Below, in pieces: positions 31,560 to 44,842 of a stretch of DNA of 64,000 nucleotides; positions within the stretch are counted from its first letter, which is position 1; the number at the start of each line of letters is the position of its first letter. The DNA is taken from positions 307,885 through 371,884 of the forward strand of contig DLCG01000017.1 of NCBI GenBank assembly GCA_002480495.1. Reading direction: 5' to 3'. The notes beneath the pieces were generated by a model, which had not been told where the DNA came from, searched no databases, and worked only from the letters and a program-made list of their open reading frames with translations. Both the position numbers and the translations under genes were made by a program. This DNA comes from Rhodobiaceae bacterium UBA7804 (GTDB taxonomy: Bacteria > Pseudomonadota > Alphaproteobacteria > Parvibaculales > Parvibaculaceae).

Positions 31560-32189
31560 ATGAGCGACAGCAAGGCCGAAACGACGCATGGCGGCATGAC
31601 GGGTTCGCAATGGTTGCGAATGGCGATCGAACTCGGTCCGCTCGTCGTCTTCTTTCTGCTGAATTCCCGCGCCGATGCGATCTTCGGCAACGCGGAATCG
31701 CAGAACATCTTCTATGCGACCGGCGGCTTCATGGTGGCCACCGCCATCTCGCTGATCTATTCGCAGGTAAAGTTCCGCAAGATACCGACCATGCCGCTCG
31801 TGACCGGCATTTTCGTGATGATCTTCGGGGCGCTCACCATCTGGCTCCAGGACGAACAGTTCATCAAGGTGAAACCGACCATCGTGAACGCGCTCTTCGC
31901 GACAGCGCTTCTTGGCGCCGCGGCCATGGGCAAGCCCATCATGAAGCAGCTCTTCGATGGAGCCTTCAATCTGACGGACAAGGGCTGGATGGTGCTGACG
32001 GTGCGCTGGGGCCTCTTCTTCGTCTTTCTCGGCGTCATCAACGAAGTCGTGTGGCGGAATTTCTCCACCGACTTCTGGGTGAGCTTCAAGCTCTTTGGCG
32101 TCATGCCTCTCACCATGATCTTCGGCATCGCGCAGATCCCCGTGCTCACGAAGCACGCGCCGAAGAACGAAACGGAAGCCGCCGAGTAA
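31560..32189 (+). CDS. yciB: inner-membrane-spanning protein YciB (septation protein A family)
   Basis: 209 residues with about five to six membrane segments. Signatures are AIELGPLVVFFLLNSRADAI, FATALLGAAAMGKPIMKQLF and VRWGLFFVFLGVINEVVWRN. The family is linked to cell envelope and division integrity; its biochemical role is not settled. GGGAGCGAAT precedes the ATG. It follows ftsY by 49 bp, a common alphaproteobacterial arrangement. Convergent with the MFS gene. Confidence 0.93.
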   Translation: MSDSKAETTHGGMTGSQWLRMAIELGPLVVFFLLNSRADAIFGNAESQNIFYATGGFMVATAISLIYSQVKFRKIPTMPLVTGIFVMIFGALTIWLQDEQFIKVKPTIVNALFATALLGAAAMGKPIMKQLFDGAFNLTDKGWMVLTVRWGLFFVFLGVINEVVWRNFSTDFWVSFKLFGVMPLTMIFGIAQIPVLTKHAPKNETEAAE

Positions 32190-32192
32190 GGC

Positions 32193-33848
<1,656 letters not shown>

Positions 33849-33938
33849 CTTGTCCTCCCCAGGGCAATTATGGGGAGACAATGACGCGAAATCCGCCATT
33901 TTTCCAGACAAGGATTACGCTTGTCCGGACAAGACCCG

Positions 33939-34556
33939 TCAGTCCGCGGACGGTGGGCGCGGAAAAAGATTACCGTTCTCTCCTTCGGGATTGGTGAAAG
34001 GCGCGATCACATCCTTGCCCATAACCGAGCGGAACTGCGTCAGCGCCCAATAGACGCTCGGAAAGGCGAGTTCCTCCCACGGGATTTCCTCCCAGCCGAA
34101 AAGCGCGACTTCGAGGCTTTCCTCGCCCGCGGAGAATTCCGGGCTGTTCAGCGTGGCGCGATACATGATCTGCACCTGGGCGATGCGGGGAATATTGTAG
34201 ATGGCCAGAACGTCCTTGAGCGCGATATCGGCATTCGCCTCCTCCCGCGCCTCGCGCCGTGCGCCCTCCTCCGTCGTTTCGCCCTGTTCCATGAAACCGG
34301 CGGGCAGCGTCCAGAAACCGCGCCGCGGTTCGATCGAACGGCGGCAAAGGAGAAATTTTCCTTCATGGGTAACGACGGAACCGACGACGATCTTTGGATT
34401 TACATAATGAATGAAACCGCAATGATCGCATATGTCGCGCGGGAGACTGTCTCCGCTTGGCACGCGTCGCGAGAAAATAACATCGTTTCGCGCGCCTGCT
34501 TCCCGAGGCTTGGGTTCGGTGGGCATCCCGCCTTTATTTTTTCCGTCGTCCGGCAT
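33939..34556 (-). CDS. NUDIX hydrolase with zinc-ribbon-like N-terminus
   Basis: 205 residues. ICDHCGFIHYVNPKIVVGSV is the half zinc-ribbon joined to the NUDIX strand, as in the NudC-like/ADP-ribose group. NUDIX box: GFMEQGETTEEGARREAREE; the usual EExG glycine is Asn here (EEANA), but the catalytic RE and EE are kept. It likely hydrolyses a nucleoside diphosphate derivative. Convergent spacing to the MFS gene is 90 bp, both on the minus strand. Confidence 0.88.
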   Translation of the reverse strand: MPDDGKNKGGMPTEPKPREAGARNDVIFSRRVPSGDSLPRDICDHCGFIHYVNPKIVVGSVVTHEGKFLLCRRSIEPRRGFWTLPAGFMEQGETTEEGARREAREEANADIALKDVLAIYNIPRIAQVQIMYRATLNSPEFSAGEESLEVALFGWEEIPWEELAFPSVYWALTQFRSVMGKDVIAPFTNPEGENGNLFPRPPSAD

Positions 34557-34899
34557 CGTCTTGCTTCAACCTTTGGTCCGCCCACGGAACTACCTCGCGC
34601 CGGGAAAGCCGCCGTGTGCGGAAACTGAACTCTTGCGGCAAATTCACACCCGTGACGGTGAAATGTCCGCGCACAGACCTATATAGACAATCTTAACCGC
34701 GCTTTTCCGCATGCGCCCCTTGCATATGAGGGGTATGCGGGTGCATATGATGATAGATCGCCACGCGGCGCACGGCCACACAAACGCCGCGAATGCATAC
34801 AACGATAATTTCTCCCGAAACTGGGAGACCAGTTCCGCAAGGACATCGCCCCCAGCGCCCGGCACTTCACGGTGTCCGACAATCCAGAGGACCGAAAGA
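34557..34899. promoter_or_regulatory. divergent promoter region NUDIX / MarR with inverted repeats
   Basis: No gene seen. An interrupted inverted repeat CGCAT..CCCCT-TGCATATG-AGGGG.ATGCG spans 34709-34739, and CATATG recurs at 34744-34749. TATATA at about 34680-34686 could be a -10. The repeats lie upstream of the MarR gene and are plausible autoregulatory operators. Confidence 0.45.
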
Positions 34900-35460
34900 A
34901 TGGCAGCCAAAAAGCCAACCGGAAATTTCGATCTCGAGAACTCGCTGAGCCATCTTCTGCGCCGCGCGCAGCAGTTCGCCTATGACCAGTTCGTGCAGCA
35001 GATGGGATCGAGCTCGATCACGCCGCGTCAGTTCATCGTGCTTTTCGCGGTGAACGAGGAAGAAGGCCTGAGCCAGACCGATCTTGTGAACCGCACGGGT
35101 ATCGACCGTTCGACGCTGGCCGACATGATCAGCCGCATGATCAAGAACGGCCTTCTCGCCCGCAAGCGCACAGCCGAGGACGCCCGCGCGAATTCGGTGC
35201 GCCTCACCGCCGCCGGCCGCCGTGCGCTCAAGGGAGCCATGCCGAAGGCGATTGCAGCGGAGAAGGCACTTCTCGACGTTCTGCCGAAGACGCTTCAGTC
35301 CGACCTGCTCAAGGGTCTCGGTCAGCTCAACAGCGCGATCGAAGGCATGAAGGTCGAGGAAGCGGCCCCGAAGAAGACGGCAAAGCGCGCCCCGGCGAAG
35401 AAGAAGCCGGCGAAAAAGCCCGCCGCCAGGAAAGCCGCGCCGCGCCGCAAGAAGAGCTGA
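34900..35460 (+). CDS. MarR-family regulator with histone-H1-like basic C-terminal tail
   Basis: 186 residues. Residues about 10-150 form a MarR winged helix (ITPRQFIVLFAVNEEEGLSQ, TGIDRSTLADMISRMIKNGL, KRTAEDARANSVRLTAAG). Residues 153-186 are a Lys/Ala/Pro/Arg tail (APKKTAKRAPAKKKPAKKPA), which could bind DNA non-specifically like H1. ATG 34900 follows AGAGGA; the ORF is open to 34711 without support. Target unknown; the nearest candidates are itself and the divergent NUDIX/MFS genes. Confidence 0.9.
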   Translation: MAAKKPTGNFDLENSLSHLLRRAQQFAYDQFVQQMGSSSITPRQFIVLFAVNEEEGLSQTDLVNRTGIDRSTLADMISRMIKNGLLARKRTAEDARANSVRLTAAGRRALKGAMPKAIAAEKALLDVLPKTLQSDLLKGLGQLNSAIEGMKVEEAAPKKTAKRAPAKKKPAKKPAARKAAPRRKKS

Positions 35461-35496
35461 TTCCGCAAACGGAGGCAGCGTCTGTCCGCCTTTCCT

Positions 35497-36057
35497 CTAA
35501 CGGCCGGGCGACAGGCGCGCTTCTTTCAGCGCGGGGAGAATTTCCTCGGCGATCGCCTGGGGCGTCAGGGGCCCTACATGCTTGAGCGCGATGCGTCCGT
35601 TTCCATCTACAATATAGGTTTCAGGCACGCCATAGACGCCCCAGTCGATGGCGGCGCGCCCCGTCGCGTCCTTGCCGATGCGCGCGAAGGGATTGCCGAG
35701 TTCGGCGAGAAAGCGGCGTGCGGCAGCCGGATCGTCCTTGTAGTTCAGCCCGAAGAGCGGCGCGCGCGAGACGCGGCCAAGCTCGATCAGAAGCGGCATC
35801 TCGTCCCGGCAGGGCACGCACCAGGATGCCCAGACATTCACGATGACCGGTTCGCCCTTGCCGAAATCGCCGGAGGAAAGCCCCGGCCTGTCGATACCTT
35901 CGACCGGCGGCAGTTCGAATTCCGGCACATAGCGGCCGATCAGGGCTGAGGGCACGCGCGAGGGGTCGCCGCGATAAAGGGCGGCAAAGAATAGTCCCGC
36001 GAGCAGCAGGAAGATCGCGACGGGAACAAGCGCCGCGAGCCGGAATTTCGCATTCAC
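35497..36057 (-). CDS. ccmG: cytochrome c biogenesis thiol:disulfide reductase CcmG/DsbE
   Basis: Periplasmic membrane-tethered thioredoxin that keeps apocytochrome c thiols reduced. 186 residues. N-terminal anchor about 7-28, active site NVWASWCVPCRDEMP, and the cis-Pro region YGVPETYIVDGNG with the Glu typical of DsbE. It starts with GTG overlapping the ccmD stop (GTGA). Last gene of the ccm run. Confidence 0.95.
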   Translation of the reverse strand: MNAKFRLAALVPVAIFLLLAGLFFAALYRGDPSRVPSALIGRYVPEFELPPVEGIDRPGLSSGDFGKGEPVIVNVWASWCVPCRDEMPLLIELGRVSRAPLFGLNYKDDPAAARRFLAELGNPFARIGKDATGRAAIDWGVYGVPETYIVDGNGRIALKHVGPLTPQAIAEEILPALKEARLSPGR

Positions 36058-36260
36058 GGTTTCTCTCCGCTTTCCGCGCGCGACGGGCGGCGGACACGTC
36101 CCCCCGCGGCCTTTTCGAGCTCTTCGGCAAGCCGGACTTGCCTGCGGTAGTCGGCGACACTTTGCCAGACGAGCGCTGCCACCACGAGAAACGCCGCCGC
36201 GTAGGAGGACCAGACGAAGAAGGCATAGCCGCCCATATGGAAAAACTCGGCCATCCTCAT
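36054..36260 (-). CDS. ccmD: heme exporter accessory protein CcmD
   Basis: 68 residues. MRMAEFFHMGGYAFFVWSSY with one membrane segment, then a basic cytoplasmic tail. It helps release holo-CcmE from CcmC with the CcmAB ATPase. ATGA overlap with ccmC and GTGA overlap with ccmG fix both ends. In long open frames it is hidden as the end of a spurious 602-codon ORF. Confidence 0.92.
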   Translation of the reverse strand: MRMAEFFHMGGYAFFVWSSYAAAFLVVAALVWQSVADYRRQVRLAEELEKAAGGRVRRPSRAESGEKP

Positions 36261-37024
36261 GCTTCTCCCGCGGATGCCGCCTGCGCGAGACGGAGATTCC
36301 GCACCCGCCGCCGCATCACCTCGGCCCGCATCCGCACGAGGAGAAGAGCGACGAATAGAAGCGTCAGCCCGATGCCCATGAGCGCAAGCGGCAGCAGCAT
36401 GGCAGGCGCGATGGTCGGGCCGTCCATGCGGAAGACGGAAGCGGGCTGGTGGAGCGTGTTCCACCAGACGACCGAATAGCGGATGATCGGGATGTTGATC
36501 GCACCGACCAGTGCCAGCACGGCAGCCGCGCGTGCGGCGCGCGCGGGCTCCTCGATCGTCGCCCAGAGCGCGATATAGCCCAGATAGAGAAAGAAGAGGA
36601 TGAGCACGGAGGTCATCCGCGCATCCCACTCCCACCACGTCCCCCACATGGGTTTGCCCCAGAGAGACCCCGTTAGGAGAGCGAGGAAGGTGAAGGCCGC
36701 ACCTATGGGAGCGGCCGACTTGGCGCAGAGATCGGACAGGGGATGCCGGAAAACGAGACCCGCAGCCGAAGCCACCGCCATCACCGAATAGCCGAACATG
36801 GCGAGCCAGGCCGCAGGCACATGCACATACATGATGCGCACCGTCTCGCCCTGCTGATAGTCGGGCGGCGAGTCGAAAAGCGCGAACCAGAGCCCCGCGC
36901 CCACGACAAGAAGGCTCAGCCCCCAAAGCGGCGCGAGAAGACGCGCCGACAGCGCCATGAAGCGCGCCGGATTGGCATAGGCGTGAAACCGCTGCGCGGC
37001 GGAAATCCTGTTCATGTCCGCCAT
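36257..37024 (-). CDS. ccmC: heme exporter/heme-loading protein CcmC
   Basis: Loads heme onto CcmE in the periplasm. 255 residues, six membrane segments. The tryptophan-rich heme motif GKPMWGTWWEWDARMTS is intact, with His in IMYVHVPAAW and WWNTLHQPAS as external heme ligands. ATG 37024, with an alternative three codons in. 90 bp separate it from ccmB. Confidence 0.96.
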   Translation of the reverse strand: MADMNRISAAQRFHAYANPARFMALSARLLAPLWGLSLLVVGAGLWFALFDSPPDYQQGETVRIMYVHVPAAWLAMFGYSVMAVASAAGLVFRHPLSDLCAKSAAPIGAAFTFLALLTGSLWGKPMWGTWWEWDARMTSVLILFFLYLGYIALWATIEEPARAARAAAVLALVGAINIPIIRYSVVWWNTLHQPASVFRMDGPTIAPAMLLPLALMGIGLTLLFVALLLVRMRAEVMRRRVRNLRLAQAASAGEA

Positions 37025-37114
37025 TTAGCGCGGGGTCCCCGATGAGGGCAAGCCGCCCAGGGAGGCATATTGCCACGGCTTCACGATGAAATCCGGATCG
37101 CACATCGCAAAGCC

Positions 37115-37792
37115 CTACCGCAGATTGGCCCGCAGCGCCGCCGCGCCGCCGAGCGGCCCCAGAACGAGGCTCGAGAGGGCGACCGCCGCAAGAAGGATCA
37201 GACTTTGCTGACCGGCCTCGCCCGAGAAGCCGCCCGATGCCGCATTGGCGGCGCCAGTGCCGAAAATGAGCACCGGAACATAGAAGGGCAGAACGAGCAG
37301 CGAGGCGAGCAACCCTCCTCTGCGAACTCCGACCGTGAGCGCCGCGCCGATGGCACCGAGGAAACTGAGCGCCGGCGTTCCGATCAGCATGGCAAGGATG
37401 AGCGGCGCATAGGCCTCGCCCGGCAGGTTGAGCAGAACTCCGAGAAGCGGCGTGACGACGACAAGCGGCAGGCCCGTGGTGAGCCAGTGACCGAGCGCCT
37501 TCGCCACCACGACGAGTTCGAGCGGCAGGGAACCCATAGAAAGAAGGTCGAGCGAGCCGTCCTCGTAATCGGCCTGGAAAAGGCGGTCGAGCGTGAGAAG
37601 CGCGGCAAGCAGGAGCGCGACCCAGAGCATGCCGGGCGCCACTCTCGCGAGAAGCTCCCTGTCCGGTCCGATGCCGAGCGGCAGAAGCGCGATCACGACG
37701 AGAAAGAAGAAGACGGCCATGCCGCCGCCGCCGCCGAGCCTCACGGCGAGGCGCAGATCGCGCGCGAGAAGAGCAAGGAAGGCGCGCATCAT
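37115..37792 (-). CDS. ccmB: heme exporter membrane protein CcmB
   Basis: 225 residues with six membrane segments. Contains FFLVVIALLPLGIGPD, RLFQADYEDGSLDLLSMGSL and LLASLLVLPFYVPVLIFGTG, all CcmB signatures. Its ATG overlaps the ccmA stop (ATGA). It forms the CcmAB ATP-dependent complex that frees heme-loaded CcmE from CcmCD. Confidence 0.94.
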   Translation of the reverse strand: MMRAFLALLARDLRLAVRLGGGGGMAVFFFLVVIALLPLGIGPDRELLARVAPGMLWVALLLAALLTLDRLFQADYEDGSLDLLSMGSLPLELVVVAKALGHWLTTGLPLVVVTPLLGVLLNLPGEAYAPLILAMLIGTPALSFLGAIGAALTVGVRRGGLLASLLVLPFYVPVLIFGTGAANAASGGFSGEAGQQSLILLAAVALSSLVLGPLGGAAALRANLR

Positions 37793-38415
37793 ACGGCCAC
37801 TCCCGCGCCGAGCCGAAGCTGCCGGGCGCCATCGAGACCGAGATCGAGATGGGTGGCGGCAACGATCATGCCGCCATGGCCGAGATGTCCCTTCATCAGC
37901 GCGACAAGGCGCGCAACGCTGGCGGCATCTAGCGCCACCGTCGGCTCGTCGAGCAGCCAAATGGGCCGCGGCACGGCGATGAGCCGCGCGAGCGAAAGCC
38001 GCCGCCGCTGACCCGCTGAGAGATAGGCGACGGGAAGATCGGCGAGATGCGCGAGCCCGAGCGCTTCGAGCGCCGTCTCCGCGCCCTGCGGAATACTGCC
38101 CAGAAAACTTCGCCAGAATTCGATCGTCTCGACAACGCTCATCGAAGGCTTCAGCGCATCAAGATGACCCACATAATGCGCCTGTTCGCCGATCGTGCGC
38201 TCCGGATCGCCGCCGGAAAGTTCGATTTCGCCCTGCGTGACGTCGAGAAGGCCAGCGAGCTGGCGCAACAGGCTCGACTTGCCCGCGCCATTCGGCCCGG
38301 TCAGCACCAATGCTTCGCTGTGCCCGAGCGAGAAGGACAGCCCCTCGAAAACGAGGCGGCCGCCGCGTTCGCAGGCAAGATCGCGAACGGAAAGCGAAAG
38401 TTCAGATGTCGTCAA
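37789..38415 (-). CDS. ccmA: heme exporter ATP-binding protein CcmA
   Basis: 208-residue ABC ATPase. Walker A GPNGAGKSS, signature YLSAGQRRRLSLARL, Walker B PIWLLDEPTVALD and switch His ATHLDLG. There is no ATG near the expected N-terminus. TTG 38415, after GGGGCGGGCG, gives MTTSELSLSVRDLACERGG, the usual length; a TTG at 38445 is an alternative. The start lies inside the last codons of the enoyl-CoA hydratase gene (14-bp overlap), so the two are coupled. Confidence 0.92.
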   Translation of the reverse strand: MTTSELSLSVRDLACERGGRLVFEGLSFSLGHSEALVLTGPNGAGKSSLLRQLAGLLDVTQGEIELSGGDPERTIGEQAHYVGHLDALKPSMSVVETIEFWRSFLGSIPQGAETALEALGLAHLADLPVAYLSAGQRRRLSLARLIAVPRPIWLLDEPTVALDAASVARLVALMKGHLGHGGMIVAATHLDLGLDGARQLRLGAGVAV

Positions 38416-39205
38416 AACGCCCGCCCCTGCCCTTGCCGGATGCAAAACGCGCCGCCCCCTTCAGCGTCTCGCCCGAGGCGAGCACCTTGCGGCCATGCTC
38501 GAATTCGTTGGCGAGCGCGCGATCATAGGGAAGGTCCCATTGCTCATAGGCCGACATGCGGTCATGCCTCAGGCAAAGTTGCGGAAAGCGCGCGATTTCG
38601 AGCGCGAGTTTTTCCGCTTCCTCACGCGCCTTTCCCTTCGGCGCGATCCGGTTCGCAAGACCGATCGCGAGTGCCTCTCCGGCATCGACGGGCCGGCCGG
38701 TGAGAATGAGATCCATCGCGCGGGAATGGCCGATGAGGCGCGGCAAGCGCACCGTCCCGCCATCGATGAGCGGCACGCCCCAGCGCCGGCAGAAGACGCC
38801 CATGATCGCGTCTTCCTCGACGACGCGCATGTCGCACCACAGCGCGAGTTCGAGTCCGCCCGCCACCGCATGACCCGAAATCGCGCCGATGACGGGCTTG
38901 TTGAGAATCATTCGCGACGGACCCATCGGTCCATCCGTTGCGAGACGCGAAAAACCGGCGCCGGTTGCGGGGGGCACGGAGCGATTTCCCTCACCCTTCG
39001 CCACCGCCTTCAGATCCGCGCCGGCACAGAAGGCGCCCTCGCTGCCGCAGAACACGGCAGCGAGTTGATCTTCATCCCGCTCGAATTCGAGAAAGGCAGC
39101 GACAAGCGCATCCGCTGCATGCCGGTCGACCGCATTCTTCGCGTGAGGCCGGTTCAGAATGACGCTTGTAACCGGTCCGTTCTTCTCGACAAGCACTTCC
39201 GTCAT
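38402..39205 (-). CDS. crotonase/enoyl-CoA hydratase family protein
   Basis: 267 residues. SVILNRPHAKNAVDRHAADA, AFCAGADLKAVAKG (oxyanion hole) and GHAVAGGLELALWCDMRVVE are standard crotonase. The second catalytic Glu position reads GVPLIDGGTVRLPRLIG, with Asp, so the reaction may differ from plain hydration. ATG 39205 has GGGGAG 7 nt upstream. It is the first gene of the ccm transcript, an association with no obvious biochemical reason. Confidence 0.87.
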   Translation of the reverse strand: MTEVLVEKNGPVTSVILNRPHAKNAVDRHAADALVAAFLEFERDEDQLAAVFCGSEGAFCAGADLKAVAKGEGNRSVPPATGAGFSRLATDGPMGPSRMILNKPVIGAISGHAVAGGLELALWCDMRVVEEDAIMGVFCRRWGVPLIDGGTVRLPRLIGHSRAMDLILTGRPVDAGEALAIGLANRIAPKGKAREEAEKLALEIARFPQLCLRHDRMSAYEQWDLPYDRALANEFEHGRKVLASGETLKGAARFASGKGRGGRFDDI

Positions 39206-39448
39206 CCGCAACTCCCCGCGCCGTTTGCAACGCTGATTATCACGCCCGCTTTTCCGGGCGAAGCATGGTCATTCACTACGAAAGACATTATAGTCCCGCG
39301 CGACAAGCATATAGGTTCCAGGCTGAGAAGCGGCGGCGAAATCGGGCATTGACGCACACGCCCATTTGCGTCGCGGGCGGCACCCCGCGAGGCTCCCCGC
39401 ATTCCCCCCTTTGCAGTCCGGACCGCGCATCATCGAGGACCAAGAGAG

Positions 39449-42805
<3,357 letters not shown>

Positions 42806-42828
42806 GGCGGATGGCCTTGCTGAAACGG

Positions 42829-42857
42829 AAAGGGCGCCCTTCGGGGCGCCCTTTTTC
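42829..42857 (+). terminator. terminator of acnA
   Basis: Perfect 8-bp GGGCGCCC stem (42832-42839 with 42844-42851) with a TTCG-type tetraloop, then TTTTT. Confidence 0.95.
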
Positions 42858-42957
42858 TTTGGCGATGCCTGAAGCCGCTCACCGCCCGCTCAAGCTAACG
42901 TGACTCGTATGTGTTGCCGCCGGTTCCTATCCTCTTCCGGGGAAAGGAGATGCCGCA

Positions 42958-43695
42958 ATGTCCCCCCTTCGCCTGACAACAAGCCTCGCCATGTTCGCCG
43001 CCATTCTCATGGCGCTCGCGCCGCTTGCCGCGCGCGCCGGGGAGGGACCCGTCGTCGTCGAACTCTTCACAAGCCAGGGTTGTTCGTCATGCCCGCCCGC
43101 CGACGCCTATCTGCGCGATCTGGCGAAGCGCACGGACGTCATCGCCCTCTCCTACAATGTCGACTACTGGGACTATCTCGGTTGGAAGGACACGCTGGCG
43201 AGCCTTGCCCATACCGAGCGCCAACGCGCCTATGCGCGGACGCTCGGTCTCTCCGGCGTCTACACGCCGCAGATCGTGGTGAATGGCATTGCCGAAGGCG
43301 TCGGAAGCCGCCGCCACGAAATCGAACCGGCGCTGGAGAGCGCGAAGCCGCTTCCTGTATCCATTTCCTTCACGGGCGAGGGTGACGCACTCTCTCTCAG
43401 CGTGGGGCCCGGCGAAACGCCGGAACGGCCCGCGACGCTATGGCTGGTCCGCTATACGAAGGAAGAACGCGTGGAAATTTCGCGCGGCGAAAATCGGGGC
43501 CGCACCGTCGCCTATGCCCATGCCGTGCGCGAACTGACGCCCATCGGTATGTGGAAGGGCCAGGCGATGGAACTGACGCTTCCCAAGAGCGACCTTCTCA
43601 CACGAGGCTTCGAAGGCTGTGCCGCGCTTCTGCAGGCGGGCGATGGCGGGCCTATTCTCGGTGCCGCGCGGATGGAGTCGACCCAGGCCCAGTGA
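42958..43695 (+). CDS. DUF1223 thioredoxin-fold secreted protein
   Basis: 245 residues. Signal peptide with cleavage after LAARA (about residue 26). Thioredoxin-like core VVELFTSQGCSSCPPADAY with a CSSC pair, NVDYWDYLGWKD, then SGVYTPQIVVNG containing the cis-Pro (TP). The family is periplasmic and common in alphaproteobacteria; a redox role is inferred from the fold only. Downstream of the acnA terminator, convergent with the DUF4340 gene 4 bp away. Confidence 0.88.
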   Translation: MSPLRLTTSLAMFAAILMALAPLAARAGEGPVVVELFTSQGCSSCPPADAYLRDLAKRTDVIALSYNVDYWDYLGWKDTLASLAHTERQRAYARTLGLSGVYTPQIVVNGIAEGVGSRRHEIEPALESAKPLPVSISFTGEGDALSLSVGPGETPERPATLWLVRYTKEERVEISRGENRGRTVAYAHAVRELTPIGMWKGQAMELTLPKSDLLTRGFEGCAALLQAGDGGPILGAARMESTQAQ

Positions 43696-43699
43696 GGGA

Positions 43700-44842
43700 T
43701 CAGGGTTGCGCCCGTTCCGGCATCGGGCTCATCATCGCATCCGCCGGTCCTGCCTCGCGCGTGAGCAGGTCCATCGTCTGGGTGAGCTGATTGCCGAGTT
43801 CCTGCGGCAGCTTGTAGGTCCAGCCGGCAAGGCGCTCATTGAACTCCCTGGCGCGCTCTTCGGCGGGAGCAATATCCCCACCCTCCGGCCCGAGCGCCGG
43901 GTCTGCTTCCGCGTCGAACTTCGCCCAGAGCGCGCCGCCCTCGCCCGCCATGCGCATATGGAGCCGGAGCCCGTCAAAGGTTTCGAAAATGACCTTGGGC
44001 GTGTCCTCGGGAAAGTCCAGCGTCGCGGCGGGCGCTACATCGTCGAAGCCCGAATCGAGAATGGCGGTCGCGGTCTTGTTCAAGACAGGTGCGCCCCGCG
44101 AGGCGCGGCCCTCCGGCGGATTCTCGATGGAGAAATTCTCTTCGCCCGGCGCACGCGAAAGAACAACAGGCGTCTCCGTGCCCGCCCAGAGCGTGACACG
44201 GGCAAGCTTCTCGCGGGAAATATCGATGAACGCCGGATCGAGCCAGTCGTTCACCGTCTTGTAGAGAGGCAACCGCCCGCGCGCGAGGAAGGTTTCGTCC
44301 TCGCCGTCGCGGCGCACATAGATAAGACCTTCGCCCTTCACATCGACCGCACGCTCCGGCACCTTGCCGACAAGAAGACCCGCAACCCTCTCATCGCCCT
44401 TGAAGAATTCGACGCGCACGGCGGAGCCGATATCCTCCGGCTTCAGCAAACCGAGATTGCGGTGCCATTCCGGATTGGCCGTGCGCGGCTCATAGGCTTC
44501 CATGCCGCCCACGCCCAATAGTGTCTTCTTCACCAGCGCATCGCTCACGGGATAACCGCCACGCGCGGGCGTCACCCAGCGCCCCTCGCCGTTCCGCGCG
44601 AGTTCGATCTTTGATACGCCATTCATGCCGCGGCTCACCGTGTAGACGATCCTGTCGACCTGATCGAGCCTCTCGTCCAATCCCTCGAAAAGGGGATGCG
44701 GCACGAATGTCGCCCTGACGCTGCCTTCATCCGTGACGACCGCGATCGCCGCCGCGATGACGGCGATCAGCGTGGCGGCGGCGAGAACGGCGAGATTACG
44801 CTGGGGCTTGTTGCTGCGGAGCGTTTCGAACATGGACCTCAC
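43700..44842 (-). CDS. DUF4340 protein of a Gld-type ABC system
   Basis: 380 residues. One N-terminal membrane segment (about 18-36), then a large periplasmic region with repeated beta units (IYVRRDGEDETFLARGRLPL and similar). DUF4340 proteins accompany GldG-like components of ABC systems. It begins with GTG inside the stop of the GldG gene (GTGA). Last of four coupled genes; function unknown. Confidence 0.82.
   Translation of the reverse strand: MRSMFETLRSNKPQRNLAVLAAATLIAVIAAAIAVVTDEGSVRATFVPHPLFEGLDERLDQVDRIVYTVSRGMNGVSKIELARNGEGRWVTPARGGYPVSDALVKKTLLGVGGMEAYEPRTANPEWHRNLGLLKPEDIGSAVRVEFFKGDERVAGLLVGKVPERAVDVKGEGLIYVRRDGEDETFLARGRLPLYKTVNDWLDPAFIDISREKLARVTLWAGTETPVVLSRAPGEENFSIENPPEGRASRGAPVLNKTATAILDSGFDDVAPAATLDFPEDTPKVIFETFDGLRLHMRMAGEGGALWAKFDAEADPALGPEGGDIAPAEERAREFNERLAGWTYKLPQELGNQLTQTMDLLTREAGPADAMMSPMPERAQP

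Noticed and set aside
36054..37862. 602-codon open frame covering ccmB, ccmC and ccmD
   Set aside because: Only its last 68 codons (ccmD) are real; the rest is out of frame with clearly conserved ccmB and ccmC.
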